Source: Hanleya hanleyi
Lineage: Eukaryota; Mollusca; Polyplacophora; Lepidopleurida; Hanleyidae
NCBI GenBank assembly: GCA_036873755.1
Contig: JAVTVY010033764.1
Span: 83,647 to 147,646 of the forward strand
Direction: 5' to 3'
Length of the DNA stretch: 64,000 nucleotides
Part shown: positions 23,152 to 35,639 of the stretch, piece after piece
Position numbering within the stretch: the stretch's first letter is position 1
How the letters are laid out: every line of letters starts with the position of its first letter
Notes under the pieces: model-generated
Databases searched by the model: none
What the model was told of the DNA's origin: nothing
What the model saw: the letters and a program-made list of their open reading frames with translations, nothing else
Made by a program: the position numbers and the translations under genes

Positions 23152-23400
23152 TAGGGACTGTTCAAAAATTTTCGGAGGGGGGGGGCTGGCGCATTTCAGG
23201 GGGGAGAATTTTTTTCTTGTGGTTCGGGATGAGGTGCTTACTTTTCTTACTGGTCCAATCAGGGGGGGTGCTTGCTTTTTTGCCAACTTAATGGGGGACA
23301 CTTTTTTTGGTGCCTCGAGCATTGTTGGAGGTATTGTCGTCATGTACGTACATCTGTTCATTATTTTTTTTCTTTTTTGGGGTGGGGTTCACTAGATTAA
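23152..23400. repeat. G-rich repeat, left edge copy
   Basis: The terminus TTAGGGACTGTTCAAAAATT is followed by TCGGAGGGGGGGGG and several further G-runs. The inverted counterpart at 47213 reads TAAGGGACCGGTCAGTATT then ATCGGAGGGGGGGG on the minus strand. Related G-run elements with GGGACCGGTCA ends are common in marine invertebrates. The second terminus of this copy is not visible. Confidence 0.5.
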
Positions 23401-23665
23401 ACTAGTGGTCAAACTAGGTAAATTATTGCTACCATTTTTACTGAATTACCCAACTTGTATCTCATATGCATGTTCTCCAGATCACTAGGTTAAGCTTTTA
23501 ATTTGTCACCAAATGCTTGTTGCCATGAAACGTTTCTTCATCTAACAGGGCCCTATTCAATTACCTCCAAGTCCGAGAGGTTCTCTGTGATTTGCACGGT
23601 TCATGCACGGTATTACAGTTAGAAACAAACGTGCCGATATTATGATTACACACAGTTACACTAAG

Positions 23666-24030
23666 TACACACGTAAATTCCCTCCGCGACGGTGCCGATC
23701 GGCATGGTAAACAGCGTGACCATTGGAATGGTCCGGAATGGTGACGACCGGGTTCAGAATGGTGACGAGCATATCGTTACCACTCGTGACCACAATGGTC
23801 ACAATGTTTACCGTGCCGATCGTCACCATTCGTTTGACAATCGTGTGTACCGCTCCGGTACACAGGCGCATGTTTGCCGTCTGTGTAAACATGGTAACTC
23901 TTTTATGTTTGAGGTCAATTAAAGTATAAATTCTCCTGTCCGATGTGTTATAATTATCAGTTATTGTACCTGCTGGGAGATTTATTCAGTGTGTCCGAGG
24001 ATGGACACACGACTACGGACACGAATGGTG
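23666..24030. repeat. CpG-rich edge block, left
   Basis: Contains TACACACGTAAATTCCC at 23666-23682 and CGGACACGAATGGT at 24016-24029. Both occur as exact reverse complements, in mirror order, at 46761-46777 and 46609-46622. Between them is a dense set of short words such as AATGGTGACGA, TGACCA and GTGCCGATCG in both orientations (23690-23900). The block marks the left border of the CpG-depleted compartment. Confidence 0.6.
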
Positions 24031-24895
24031 CACGAACGGTACCAGCGCGGACAAAAGCAAATAGTTTTTGAAACGCCGGCACTGCGTAGAACTCTTTTAC
24101 GTACGGAGGCTCAGTTTGTCTGCTCCTCGTGGCGCGTTCATCGCTGTTTGAATTCATCCAGAACAACAACAACATCATATTCAACGAGTGACAGCAGTTC
24201 GCAGTGACTTCCGTTACTGTCCGGAAGTGTCTTTGAAGTAACTTTGAAGTAACTTTAAAGTGTGGCCATATTTTAACCTTGAAGTGCAAGGCTCAGAGTC
24301 AGAAGTGTGCTTGCAGTGTGGGTATTGTTTTGTAGCAATGCCATATAAGGGCATTGAAGTCACAATGAAGTCACTTGGAAGTACTTTTGAAGTGTGCCTC
24401 AGATATGTTAATTAGGTACTGCAAAGGCACTTCATCGACACTTCTACAGAAGGGTAACCTTCATGGGCACTTCTGAAGTGCTCTTGAAGTACCTAATTAG
24501 AATATTTGAGGTACTTCAATGTCTTTATATGGCAAGGCATTTCATCCACTCTTCTACAGAAGAATACCTTTCATGTGCACTTCTGAAGTGCTCTTGAAGT
24601 ACCTTATTAGTATCATAGCAAATCCGTGTAATGAAAGGTATGTAGCGGCGAGATATTTACTTTCCCGGAAAAAAAGACACAAATATATATTTGAGCACAG
24701 AACGTTTTATTTAGAGAAAACACAGAGTGAGACAAAACAGTACACCATAAAATATTTACAATAAACCTGATGGTTCTTAACAAGAAACGTGTAGTTTATA
24801 TAACCGCTAGTACAAATCCTTGAGACAAAATACAGCACAGTAGTATATATGAATGTCTTTGGTATGAGAATTAATTGCAGTATTAGTATTATTAT

Positions 24896-26545
24896 TCAAG
24901 GGTGACCGTGTTCTTGTCCAACTTGAACTAGAAGCAGCAGATCTTTCGAATTATAGTTTGCTTTAGTTGCCCTGAGGTCCATTTGGACGTAATCCAACCT
25001 TTGCTGAAACCCACCAATCTGAATTGTGAAATTCTTGGCCTGTGGCGATAAATACATGCATATAATTAAAACCTGATCAGTTGTATATATGGTTCCATAT
25101 GACATGCAATCCAGTTTCTTTTCTTTTCTTTTTTAATAAACTCAGGATGATTGAATAGGTTGACTACCATAAAGGGTAAAGAATGGAACACATCCGTACG
25201 ATCTACAAAAGATTGATGAAGATTGATGTCTATTATCCTTTCTTTAGTACTCCATGATATACAACAAGGGAGATAAACAGTTTGTGTGATGTTCTAACCA
25301 ATATAAACTATGAAGAAATCAACCATACCTAGGTGTGCTCATTAAATTTCCTATCAGTCGAGTGGCTGTTTGAAGTGAGCCGAGTTCCTTGTAGCAGCTG
25401 TATTCTGGGATATGAAAGTATACAATGTAAGAAGCCATTAGAATTGAAGAGAAACAATCATGTGAATTTTTATAATTTGTCTTTGTTAATTTCTGGTGCA
25501 ACTAAATCTCCATACAGGGTTTCAAATAACAAATAAATGCTTATTAACTACAAATTGTATTCTTAGATTTTTGAAATGAAATAAATGTACGAAATGAAAT
25601 GTTCTCATTTCTCAAGATATGGGTAGAAATGTACAATTGAAGTGTGTGAAGATCCTTAGCTTTGGTATATGAATAGTGCAATCAATAGACAAGAAAAATA
25701 TAGCCTCTTATAATGATGAAAAGTCTAATCATAATTGATTATACTTTTTCTGCTTACAGCTAAAAATAGGTTATGCTAACATTTTATTATCAATATATTT
25801 TAAAACATATTTCTTTACCATTTTGTCAAAAATCCGGTATGGAAATATTCTACAATCTTCTGCAAGGAACAAAAATCAATAAATTTTATCAATCAATAAA
25901 CAGTTCAAAACAACAAGATAATTTATTTAGAGCTACCATTCCCCTAACCAGTTAAATCCACCTGTTTTGACATGAACAGGAAGTATACAAGCAGTTTTGT
26001 GATAAAAATATCTCACTCTCAGGGGATTTCCTCAAGGGGTGCATGCCGATCTTCATATGAGGTCCCCAAGCCTGGGCTGACAATTCACACAAACATAACA
26101 ATGGCAATCCACACTGCCTTGATAAACATGGGTAGATCTGAAAGTGATATTGAGACAGAGATATGGATATTTCTTTGTGAAAGCCATGCTATATGACCCA
26201 TTAAATTTGAATGCAATTATAAGGTGAAGTACATTATTACAAACTGCAGTCCATATAGCAATATTTATTGAGGCCAATATCAATTTTTTAATATGCCAAG
26301 GGAAACTTGTTGATAATAATAGCTGATACTCTCAGGTCTACATCACTGTTTAGCTCAGTTCTTTGCTTATTAAGTTATGAAAAAACAGAAAAATTATAGT
26401 TATATTTATAATTTACTTACCATATCACTAGCTGCACTCATCACTATCTGCAATACAGTTCTTCAAACCTCCATAGTTCTTGCTTAACATGAACAAGTCC
26501 ATCTGATTTTTGCAGTTGAGGTCGGCCATTTTGTTTGTTGTCGAC
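24896..26545 (-). other. Possible small spliced gene in the TIR element
   Basis: Suggestive pieces only. On the minus strand a well-placed ATGGCCGACCTC near 26533 opens MADLNCKNQMDLFMLSKNYG. The same segment is followed by ATG|GTAAGTAA near 26420, a strong donor-like site. Downstream, TTTCATATCCCAG near 25410 precedes an open 76-bp stretch (YSCYKELGSLQTATRLIGNL) that ends at CCTAG|GTATGG. TATCGCCACAG near 25045 precedes a frame ending ...LLLLVQVGQEHGHP and a TGA. The phases of these pieces do not join cleanly, so the model is unproven. No family was recognised. Confidence 0.15.
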
Positions 26546-27232
26546 TGGTGGCGTCCCCGGTGTTCAATTAAATTTTTTCAAGGACAGATAACTCCATCCA
26601 TTTTGACGAGACAGTTAAGAAGCAGAAATCAGACTATCAGAAACAGAAATTATATATATATTATATTTAAACAAGTGATAATAATGAAGAGGATAATATA
26701 AAGTATTCTTTAATGGGCATTTTTTCTTGCTGACATTATGTTAGAACTGATTCTTCTAAAAATAATTTCCCATTTTGTTCAATTTTACTACAAAATCATG
26801 GATTGGAATGATTATAAAATCTGAATTTAACAAGATTTCTTATCTAATATGATACTGTTTTGATACCACTAATATGTGAGAGACTGATATTATTAATACT
26901 TTTATTTTATTCAAATAGAAACCTATGGTACTGATCACTTTAAAAGATCCAAACAAGTGTTCACAGTTCTGAGTAATATGTCAGTAACCACATGTGAATA
27001 TTTTACACAGTTGCCGCTATTTTGAACTGTGAAGTACAAATCTGATGTTTAGTGGTTTCATTGAAATGAGATTTGATGTCACTGAGTGAAATCAAATCAG
27101 CCAACTTTAAGCTGGGATATTCCCAGAGCTAATTAATATCATTGAAACTTGTATACATGTAGTTCTAATTTATAATGTTATGTTACGGTAACAGTTTGTG
27201 GGAAAATTTCAATAATCTAGAAATCCTATTGG

Positions 27233-27392
27233 GTTGAATCTTATAGTATTTTTCAGAATCTTGTAGGATTTTTTTCAGAGTCTTATAGGATTTTTCAGAC
27301 TCTTATAGGATATTTTAGAATCTTACATGATTTTTTAGAATCTTATAGGATTTTTCAGAATCTTATAGGATCCTATAAGATATTTTTTGTAA
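27233..27392. repeat. 20-22-bp minisatellite
   Basis: About seven copies of a unit like AATCTTATAGGATTTTTCAG. It ends in a short inverted version (CCTATAAGATA). It lies inside the TIR element near its right GAAGT-rich end. Confidence 0.75.
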
Positions 27393-27666
27393 GGGAAAGT
27401 CCCCCAAATCCATGAAGTATCTTTGAGGAGTACCTTGGATTATGCCGAACAAAAACCAAGTCTCAGACGTGTCTCGGAAGTCCCACATTTTTTGTTATGA
27501 AATTGACAAAGCCCATGAAGTGTCTTTGAGGAGTCCCTTGGCTACTGCCTTTTTCTATTGAAGTACCAGTATTTTTCTCTGTTGTTGAAGTACCTTTTCA
27601 GTGTACTCTTCAGAGGCACTTCTAGGCACACTTCACATGAAGTGTGACACTTCTGGACAGTAAGGG

Positions 27667-27935
27667 TTGGAGCTTGTCCGTCTTTTTGCTGTGCAGCGAC
27701 AACAGTCGACAATGAGACAGGCCTGCTATTAATCAGTTAAAGAGAACAGAACCAGAAAAAAACAACATGGAAAATGAAGGAAAAGGAAACAGAAAAAAAC
27801 ATCTGCCAGGTTGCCGACGTCATGCCATGGACGTCAAATCGTCATCGAACAGGTGAACGAGCGAAGTATTTCATCAAAGAAATAAATTTGATTTTGAAAA
27901 TGGACTGTGGCAGGTAATTATAATTGAGTAATTGA
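27667..27935 (+). other. LINE leader or unrelated 5' flank
   Basis: Joins the right end of the TIR element to the LINE ORF. It has more CpG than its surroundings. It holds a short frame beginning MENEGKGNRKKHLPGC (27768) that runs to AACAG|GTGAAC, a donor-like site. Whether this is LINE 5' UTR or a host first exon cannot be decided here. Confidence 0.3.
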
Positions 27936-30716
27936 GTAGATGTCAATGCACAAAGTATTGTTAATAAAATGTCTCTGTTAGAGGCATATGTCGTTGAACT
28001 TTATCCGGATGTGATAGGAATCAGTGAGTCATGGGGTAAGGACACTTTGATGCCTGGAGAACTGAACATCCAAGGGTATACCCCTTATGTAAATAATCGG
28101 AAAACAAGTAGAGCCTCCAGAGGAGGCGGAGTTAATTTATATGTGAAAGAGGAACTCAAACAGGAGCCAGTGAAATCGTTCGATCCACATGAAGAGACAG
28201 AAACCGTATGGTGCCAAATTGAAACTAGCCAGCAGGGTAAAGTAACAATCGGTGTTTGTTATGACAGTACAAGCAATACTGTGGAGCAGAGTGATGCAGT
28301 ATATAACGTGATTCGTGAAGCTGCTGCTGGGCATTCAGTCATTGTAGGCGACTTTAACAGACGCGAAATAGACTGGGCTAATCTGACATCAGACAATGAG
28401 GGTCAAAAACTGTTAGATTTATCTCAAGACTTGTTTCTAACTCAACATGTCCTGGAACCTACCAGAGGTGAGTCCACTCTGGACTTAGTGTTTAGCACTG
28501 AACCTGGAATGGTGGATAATGTTCATGTGTTAGAAAAATTTGGTAAGAGTGATCATAACATAGTAACTTTCGATTTAATTGTGAAGGTGCATACAAAGGA
28601 GGCGGATGGGGAGTATTTAGATTTTAACAGAGCTGATTATCAGGGTATGAAGGACTATTTTAAGGCTATCAACTGGGAAGAATGTGTCAATGGAGCTGGT
28701 ACAACGGAAATGTGGAATAGCTTTAAAGTAAAGATGGATGAGGCTGTGAAACAGTTTGTTCCGACAAAGAAAAGAAGGAAGAGGAAAAGGCCTATATGGA
28801 TGGACAAACAAGCGTATAGAGCTAGGAGAGGCAAATACAGACTCTGGAAAAGATATAGAGAGTCGAAGTCATTTTTGGATGAGCAAGAGTACAGGAAGGC
28901 GGTTAACAGGGCTAACAAAGAGGTGAGAAGGTCAAAGCGTCAGTTTGAGAAAAAAATAGGTGAAAAAATCCAACAAGACTCAAAATCCTGTTATTCTTAT
29001 GTAAGGTCCAAGTCTAAAAAAAAGGATACAGTGGGTCCACTTCATAACAACGAGGGCATTACAACGCACGATGACGGTCTTATGGCAGACATTTTGAATA
29101 ACTATTTTTGTTCAGTGTTCACACAGGAGAGGACTGACAATTTACCCAATCCACGTCAAATGTTTCATGGTCCACTTGAAGAGGAGCTCAGAAGTATTAA
29201 AATTACTCCGGAATCTGTCTGTGCCAAGCTCACGAACTTGAAACCTAACAAAGCACCGGGCACAGATAAAATGTACAATAATGTGTTGAAGGAGATGGCC
29301 GAAGTGCTGTGTGTCCCACTGGCCCAGTTGTTTAACAAGTCAATGGAGGAAAATATGGTACCGGATGATTGGCGAGAAGCGAACGTTACTCCACTATACA
29401 AGAAAGGTCCAAAGCATGACGCAGGTAATTATCGACCAGTTAGTCTGACATCTACAGTTTGTAAAATTCTGGAGTCTTTGATCAAGGATGCAGTGGTTCA
29501 GCATTTAACGGAGCGGTCGGTCCACACTTATCAATCTACTTGTATTTTTGGAAGCTGTAACAAAGTTTGTGGACGAGGGATTCCTTGTGGATATCATCTT
29601 CCTCGACTTCGCTACAGCGTTTGGCAAAGTGCCACACCGACGGCTAGTATCAAAGCTAAAATCACATGGGATTTCGAGGTCTGTGTGCTCCGGAGTGATC
29701 AATGGTTAGCTGACAGAAAGCAAAGAGTAGTGTTAAAAGGGAAATCGTCACCATGGGAACCAGTTCATAGTGGTGTACCCCAAGGCTCAGTATTGGGACC
29801 CATCCTGTTTCTGATTTATATCAATGATATTGATGACAGCGCAGCCAGTGACCTGCTAAAGTTTGCTGACGACACTAAAGTTATCCGGAAGGTGGCATCT
29901 GAAGAGGAAGCCAGATTATTGCAGCAGGACTTAACCAATCTATACGAATGGTCGGACGAATGGCAGATGCTGTTCAATGTAGCAAAATGTAAGATGATGC
30001 ACTTTGGCTACAATAATCCTTGTCATCAGTACTTTATGCATGGGCAGGCGCTAGAAGTAGTGACTGAAGAAAAAGATCTGGGCGTAATTGTGCACAATAA
30101 CTTGAAATCCAGCTCTCATGTGGCAGCATGTGTTAAAAAGGCCAATAGAGTAATTGGTATGATAAACAGGACTTTCAGTGTTAAAGAACCGCGAGTGATG
30201 TTGCAACTATATAAGTCATTAATTAGACCGCATTTGGAGTATGCTGTGCAGGCTTGGAGTCCTCATCTTAAAAAGGACATTGATTTATTAGAAAAGGTAC
30301 AAAGGAGATTTACGAGGATGATTCCTGCTATACATGATTTGTGTTATGACGAACGACTACAGCGTCTTCACTTGATCTCTTTGGAGAATAGGAGACTGCG
30401 CGGTGACCTTATTGAGGTATTCAAGATTATGAAAGGCTACGAAAAAGTTACACCTGACACCTGGTTTGCTTATAGTGAAATTACCCAAACACGAGGTCAT
30501 ACCTTGAAACTGAGAGTGAATCGCTCAAGGCTTAACATTAGGAAAAACTTCTTCTCTCAGAGAGTAGTCAATAGCTGGAATGCGTTGCCTCAATCTGCGA
30601 TTGACTGTGATAGTATCAACCAGTTTAAGAGACATGCAGACCACCATCTGCGACATATGGGAGTAACACGAGCCAGATTGGCTCCCTCTCCCCATCCCAC
30701 AGCTCTGGATTCCTGA
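27936..30716 (+). pseudogene. CR1/Jockey-group LINE endonuclease-RT ORF, disrupted
   Basis: A non-LTR retrotransposon protein. The APE-type endonuclease starts at NAQSIVNKM (27945), upstream of the first ATG at 27969. Numbered from that ATG it has ISESW (18-22), GDFN (127-130), LDLVF (171-175) and SDHN (194-197). The RT has LKPNKAPGTDKM (about 423), NYRPVSLTS (about 487), SGVPQGSVLGPILFLIYIND (about 600) and FADD (about 630). The C-terminal part has RPHLEYAVQAWSPHLKKDI. The 915-codon frame looks intact, yet motif A (FLDFATAFGKVPHRRL, Asp codon 29605-29607) lies in another frame between about 29539 and 29700. The usual SQHGFRKGRSC block is also missing. Two compensating frameshifts plus a deletion therefore inactivate it. 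No ORF1 was found upstream. Confidence 0.85.
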
Positions 30717-33700
30717 GATGTGGGGTACAGGTAAATACAGAAGGGGGAATGCTTACATTAGCACAAGTGTTTTTGTGACGTGTACTGGAATTGGGGGGAG
30801 GGGGATGGGAGGTAGGTGGGTACCATATGGAAAATTTATTTTCCCAAGGTGACAGAAAAATGATCTGAAACCTCCAAAACCAGTGCTAAAATTATGCTGA
30901 GTCTATAGGATTCCAATAACCCCCATGTCAATGCAGATATATTCTTTATGTACTGTACAAAAAACGGTTTTGTATTTGAAGATCTGAATATCAGTCAGGG
31001 TCAAGCATATGTTAATAATTATAAACGTCTGGTCCGTCATTCATCTGTCGTCCATCACGAAGTAACCATGTCCATAACACAAAGACCTATGTCCCTGATA
31101 CACTCCTGGTTCCCCTGCTCGTTAATCCTGCAGATATTTGCCTCTTGGGCGCTACAGGTCCTTAAAGCTTTTTAAATATGTATTATCCAATCATTGTGCT
31201 GTACTGGTGATGTCTTATTCCCCACTATGCCTATTGGTTGAAAGCTGGACTCTTGATGCCACAGATAAAAATACAAACTGCGAAAAATTCTCCACAGTTT
31301 TGATTTGAATTGGCTAAACAGTTTCCAAAGGCTGTTTATAAACTCTATTAGCATTAGTCCTTAGTAATTTGATGAAATATGGAATGGAGACTCTGTTACT
31401 CCAGAGTCCGTATCCGGGAGATGAGACCAGGGCCTAGAAATCCGTGATAACTGGACTATTTTCGACCCAGTCCGTGCTGTAGATATAGGCATAAGAGTAC
31501 GAACTACAAATTAACATGGGGGGTCAGAGTCTCCCGTCAATGCACCTGTCAGTTCGCCAGGGCAAAGCTATTTTCTAAGAATTAAAGGGGAATCTTACTG
31601 GCATTTGATGTTTCAAGAGTGGTAGATCATTCAATGTTTGTGCATAACCTCTATTTATTTGTATTTCAGATCCATTGTTTGGAATTTCACTCATCTCTGT
31701 GCAGCTATATTTTAGATTGACATTCCATCATTTCCCATGATCAGAGAAGTATTTCAGCTGATATTCCCACCCAAACTATGTATAGATGTGAGTGCTGGGA
31801 ATTCCTGTCTGCTATCAACGATGCTGCAGAAATTAAATCAGCAGTTTGAGTAAGTGCAGAGATTTCATTTTCAGGCCTTTGTCATTTGAAAATCAGAGAG
31901 ATATACACTGATGTCCTGGAGATCTCCTGGAAATGATAATTTAAAAAGTGAGGAGGGGGAATTTCACAATAAAGCAGGGTAAGCACTCCAAAGAATGACA
32001 AGCAATTCATTGTGACTCAATATTTCGGTTTATTCATTCAAACCATCGTCAGGAGTAATTTTACAGAGAAACCTAAGGCCAGTGTTAATTAATTGTTTGT
32101 TTCTCGTAACCTTGCTTGTAACAATACACATGCTGAGTGCGATAATTATTAGTTATTAATTATTAACTTGCAAACCAATGGTATACAAATATGAAGAAAA
32201 TTACATGTAGCTTTTACTCATGAAAATGTAAATCCCTCATGGATTTTAATTATTTGCACTCAAAATATAGATGAGGGCTGGTTACGGGAAAGGAACCATT
32301 AATTATCAGCGGCCTAACAGAATTTCACCTCACCTTAAGCATGTAAAGACGGATTTATACTCCATAAATCTGATCAATCAAATTTTCCGATTTATTGCCA
32401 GTGAGTCTTTTGGCGATTTATTCACAATGTCTTGGACTAAGATTATGAAAATTCACCTATGTGTCAATCTCGACATGGGGAAAATATTGGAAAAAAAAAT
32501 CCTGTTTACATTTATTTTGTACATAACTTTTGTCAGTGGGTATGTCAAACGGGCTTATTCCAGTTAAGTATAAGAACACCAAATACAGTGTCAAATTGAT
32601 CCACAAGTGTCAAACAATAGCACTGGATCACTATTTTCCCCATGTAGTACCTACAGGTAAAAATATTAACCAAATTATGTTCAATATAATTTTTCCTGCC
32701 ATATCCCTTTATTCATGTCATGTATATTGGGATAATATCATTCAATATTTGGGCTAATATCGCTCCGGTTGTATTGTACAACAAGTTGTAGATCATTTTG
32801 ATGCTTCATTTGAAGTTGTTATACTTACATGTAACTGGGTCAAGCCCGATCAAAATTTCTGATTAAAATTATGTTCAAATGAATGTGGGCCTAAATATGA
32901 TTTTTTTTTCTTTTCCTTACTCACGTTTTCCTTATTTCAATTTCAATATTATCCTTGTGTCGTGATTGACAATTCGGAGAAGCTTTGTGATCTTACTCTA
33001 AGCTGTTTGGAAGAAATCGCCAAAAGACTAAGAAGGGGTGAACTTTGGAAAAATTTGATTAATGAGCTTTTCGGGTACCGTATAAATCTCCCTTAAACCA
33101 GAATTAGAAAAGCTGTGGTGATGGAGTTTGATCTCTCTCATTAAACACAATATTGTAAGGGCTTCAATGTGGAAAACTGCTTCATTGCCCTATTTAATGT
33201 GTAGCCAGTGGCTAAGTTGATCTGATTGGTTGAAAAATGGGATTTGTTCCAGCTTCATTTAAAAATCAGTCCAGTGTATGCAGGAGTTCACATGGTGTTG
33301 CCTTAAATCTGTTTAGATTTAACATGGCAGAGATGTGTACATGTGGGAAGTGCACAGGTCACCTCAACTATGTTTAATGTATTATATGCTCATTGAATGT
33401 TTTCTTGCAACAGATATATTTCATATTTTCCTTTTTATATTCTTCATGGATTAGTTGATGATGGAGTTATCAGCCTATCGACTTCATTTGGTTTAATTGA
33501 AATATTTTGTCTTCTAGTAGCTTGAGAAAACTGAGCTCCAAACTTGGTATCTCAAGCTGACAGCTGATTTCAGAAATTAAATCTGTATCACTTGTCTGTC
33601 CTTGTTTGATGCCGAGTTGAGAAGTCACATCAGACCACCTGGTTGGATGTCAATGCTTGTTTGTGAACGTTCAGACTTCAGGATGCTGATTTGATGTGAT

Positions 33701-34149
33701 GTGATGTCACAACGAAGGAAATATAGGCAATGATGTTTTGCAAATCCGAACAGTGCTGCAGTGGTCATTGGCTATCGCACAACAGTTATGTTTTCAAATT
33801 GGTACTGCAATTCAAAACTTCAAAGTGTCTTTATTCGTGTAAAATAAAGGCCACATTTTTGATTGTGCACAACAGAATTGGGCACAAGAACTTGACCCTC
33901 TCCATATACTGCAGTCGAGGCCAGTACATTGTTCTTTTAGGGACATTCTCATGTATAGGCTTTGTTTCTGTTCATGATGGTTGTATGAATTTTGTCATTT
34001 TGTTTCATAGATTCGCTGCTGCTGACAAACTACATGGATGGATTCCAAGCAGACCATTATGTGTACAAAGGAGGATCTGATGATATTGGTAAAGAAGTGA
34101 TTCACTCTCACACTTGTTATTTAACTGATAGAAGACTGAACATGAACTC
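30717..34149. other. CpG-poor DNA with few recognisable features
   Basis: The first ~100 bp may be the LINE 3' UTR, with a G-rich stretch at 30789-30820. No simple LINE tail was seen. Apart from the pLTR remnant at 31018-31098 no gene or repeat was recognised. The AT-rich, CpG-poor sequence resembles intron or gene-body DNA of a methylated invertebrate gene, but no exon could be placed. Confidence 0.5.
31018..31098 (-). repeat. Old PLE pLTR 3' end
   Basis: AATTATAAACGTCTGGTCCG through TCGTCCAT, CATGTCCATAAC and CAAAGACCTATGTCC matches the terminal ~80 bp of the pLTR. Changes are consistent with loss of CpG. It is a PLE remnant within the CpG-depleted compartment. Confidence 0.65.
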
Positions 34150-34990
34150 GCATCCAAGACAGAAATTTGAAGTTACCTTGACCTTTGCATGACTTCTTGA
34201 CATAGGTGCAATAGGCTTCTTCTTGATCATATTAAAGTTTGACCTATACACTGAGCTGTAGCATGGGCATAATATTTTTCAATGATTTCCTTATCTTTTA
34301 GCCAGTGATCTTGACCTTTTCACCTCAAAATGAATATGGTTCCTTTTGCACCATGGGTATAACCAAAGTTTGGTACCAATCCATAACTAGGAACTGAAGA
34401 TAATGCACAAAGAACAAAAATTAGCAAAGGTTAACAGATGGACAAACAGACGGATGGACAGTCAGTAAAACCAGAAGCTTCTTTGCCAGGAGTTCAAATT
34501 GAGTGAGTGAATATGATTTAACATCTCTTTCAACACTATTTCAGTCAAATCACAACATTTGATTCCTATTCCTTTTCACACCCAGAAACCACATGGGTAG
34601 GGTCTTGTTCCTTTTCACACCAGGGAACTCCACAGACTCGCCTCTTATGACAAGCCCTCTGAGGAGCAGAAGCCTAATCTCACCATGACCTGGCGTCTGA
34701 ACAATGACATCCCAGGTTAAACCTCATGAGACACACGAGGCCACACAATCCATAACCCTGAACTGCCAGGAGTTCTGGCCTGGACATAAACAATTCATGA
34801 TGATTTCCAGATTTTTGGGTCACAATCACCTTGACCTTTGGCCTCATAATAGGATTCTCCCTTACCCCATGGATAAAGTATATTCCAAGTTTGTTAGCAG
34901 TTTATAACTTGGAAATAGAGATATTGCACAGACAAAACAGATGGACAGAACTTGCCATTGCATAATATGACCTTGTCAAATGACCTTAAA
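34150..34990. repeat. Dispersed mollusc-type repeats incl. SINE-like segment
   Basis: Two segments (34170-34475 and 34820-34945) share phrases such as TTGACCTTT, the CCATG of CCATGGGTATAACC or CCCATGGATAAAG, CCAAGTTTG-type words, and an ending in CAGATGGACA. Between them, 34500-34722 starts GAGTGAGTGAATATG and carries CACTATTTCAGTCAAATCAC and GACTCGCCTCTTATGACAAG. That matches a SINE head and body type known from gastropods such as Haliotis, recalled from general knowledge. All copies are diverged. Confidence 0.5.
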
Positions 34991-35449
34991 GTAGGTAAGG
35001 TGATATGAGCAACACAAGAACAAGAAATGACTTTAGCAACAAATTTCAAAGGCTCAGTTAATTCCATAGTGATAAACCTGGGAATTTGTCATGTGTTGAT
35101 ATAACTTTAACCATCATGCATTTGTATCATGTAGAGTGTCATTGTAATTTGAAATGTATATTATCACAGAAGAATTTAATTTTTTTTGTACCGTCATTCC
35201 ATCTCCTGGTTGATAGACCGATGGATGAGATGACATTAAAAACCAGTTTGAATTCGTCCTGAATGATCTCTGTACATGCATTATATAAGTACAGTACTAA
35301 TATGAAGGACTCCTACTTTTTCTGCTCTTTCAGAGTTTGTCCTACTTTCCAGAATTTGTCCTACTTTTCAGGGATTTTGTCTGTCGGAAATGAGAAGATT
35401 TTCCTGTCAAAGTTCAGCATATTTGGCATATATACATGGTTTACAACCA

Positions 35450-35600
35450 AGAGTATCGATACACTGCATGATCTTCCACATCTTCACACTGTTAAGGTTT
35501 CTTTTTGAGCCAAAGGCAAAACCTTGACCATCTTGCTCAGCAGATTACTTCCCACCCACTTTCAGTGTGTTCCAAAGCTGCCTGGCCTGTGAGATATTTG
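35450..35600 (+). repeat. Short dispersed repeat, copy 1 of 3
   Basis: TCTTCACACTGTTAAGGTTT followed by TTGAGCCAAAGGCAAAACCT and TGACCATCTT. The match continues to about 35600 (CCCACTTTCAGTGTGTTC, GATATTTGATGG). A second copy lies at 38385-38505 in the same orientation and a shorter one at 45150-45218 inverted. Confidence 0.6.
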
Positions 35601-35639
35601 ATGGTAAATGAAAATTAATTATAATGAATATTATGGTTT

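Larger units (their letters stand above)
24211..27666. mobile_element. 3.46-kb TIR element with GAAGT-rich ends
   Basis: Left end CCGTTACTGTCCGGAAGTGT and right end, on the minus strand, CCCTTACTGTCCAGAAGTGT pair over about 21 bp with two mismatches. The first ~400 bp and last ~270 bp are packed with GAAGT/ACTTC pentamers, including ~110-bp near-duplicates around 24420-24500 and 24530-24610 and paired CCATGAAGTGTCTTTGAGGA-type words near 27412 and 27514. Subterminal repeat arrays of this sort often bind transposase. No transposase was recognised inside and no target duplication is clear. The interior is AT-rich and almost free of CpG. Family unknown. Confidence 0.55.

Noticed and set aside
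23690..23900. Operator-like array of TGGTGAC words
   Set aside because: Unequal spacing and both orientations; better described as part of the edge block shared with 46.6 kb.
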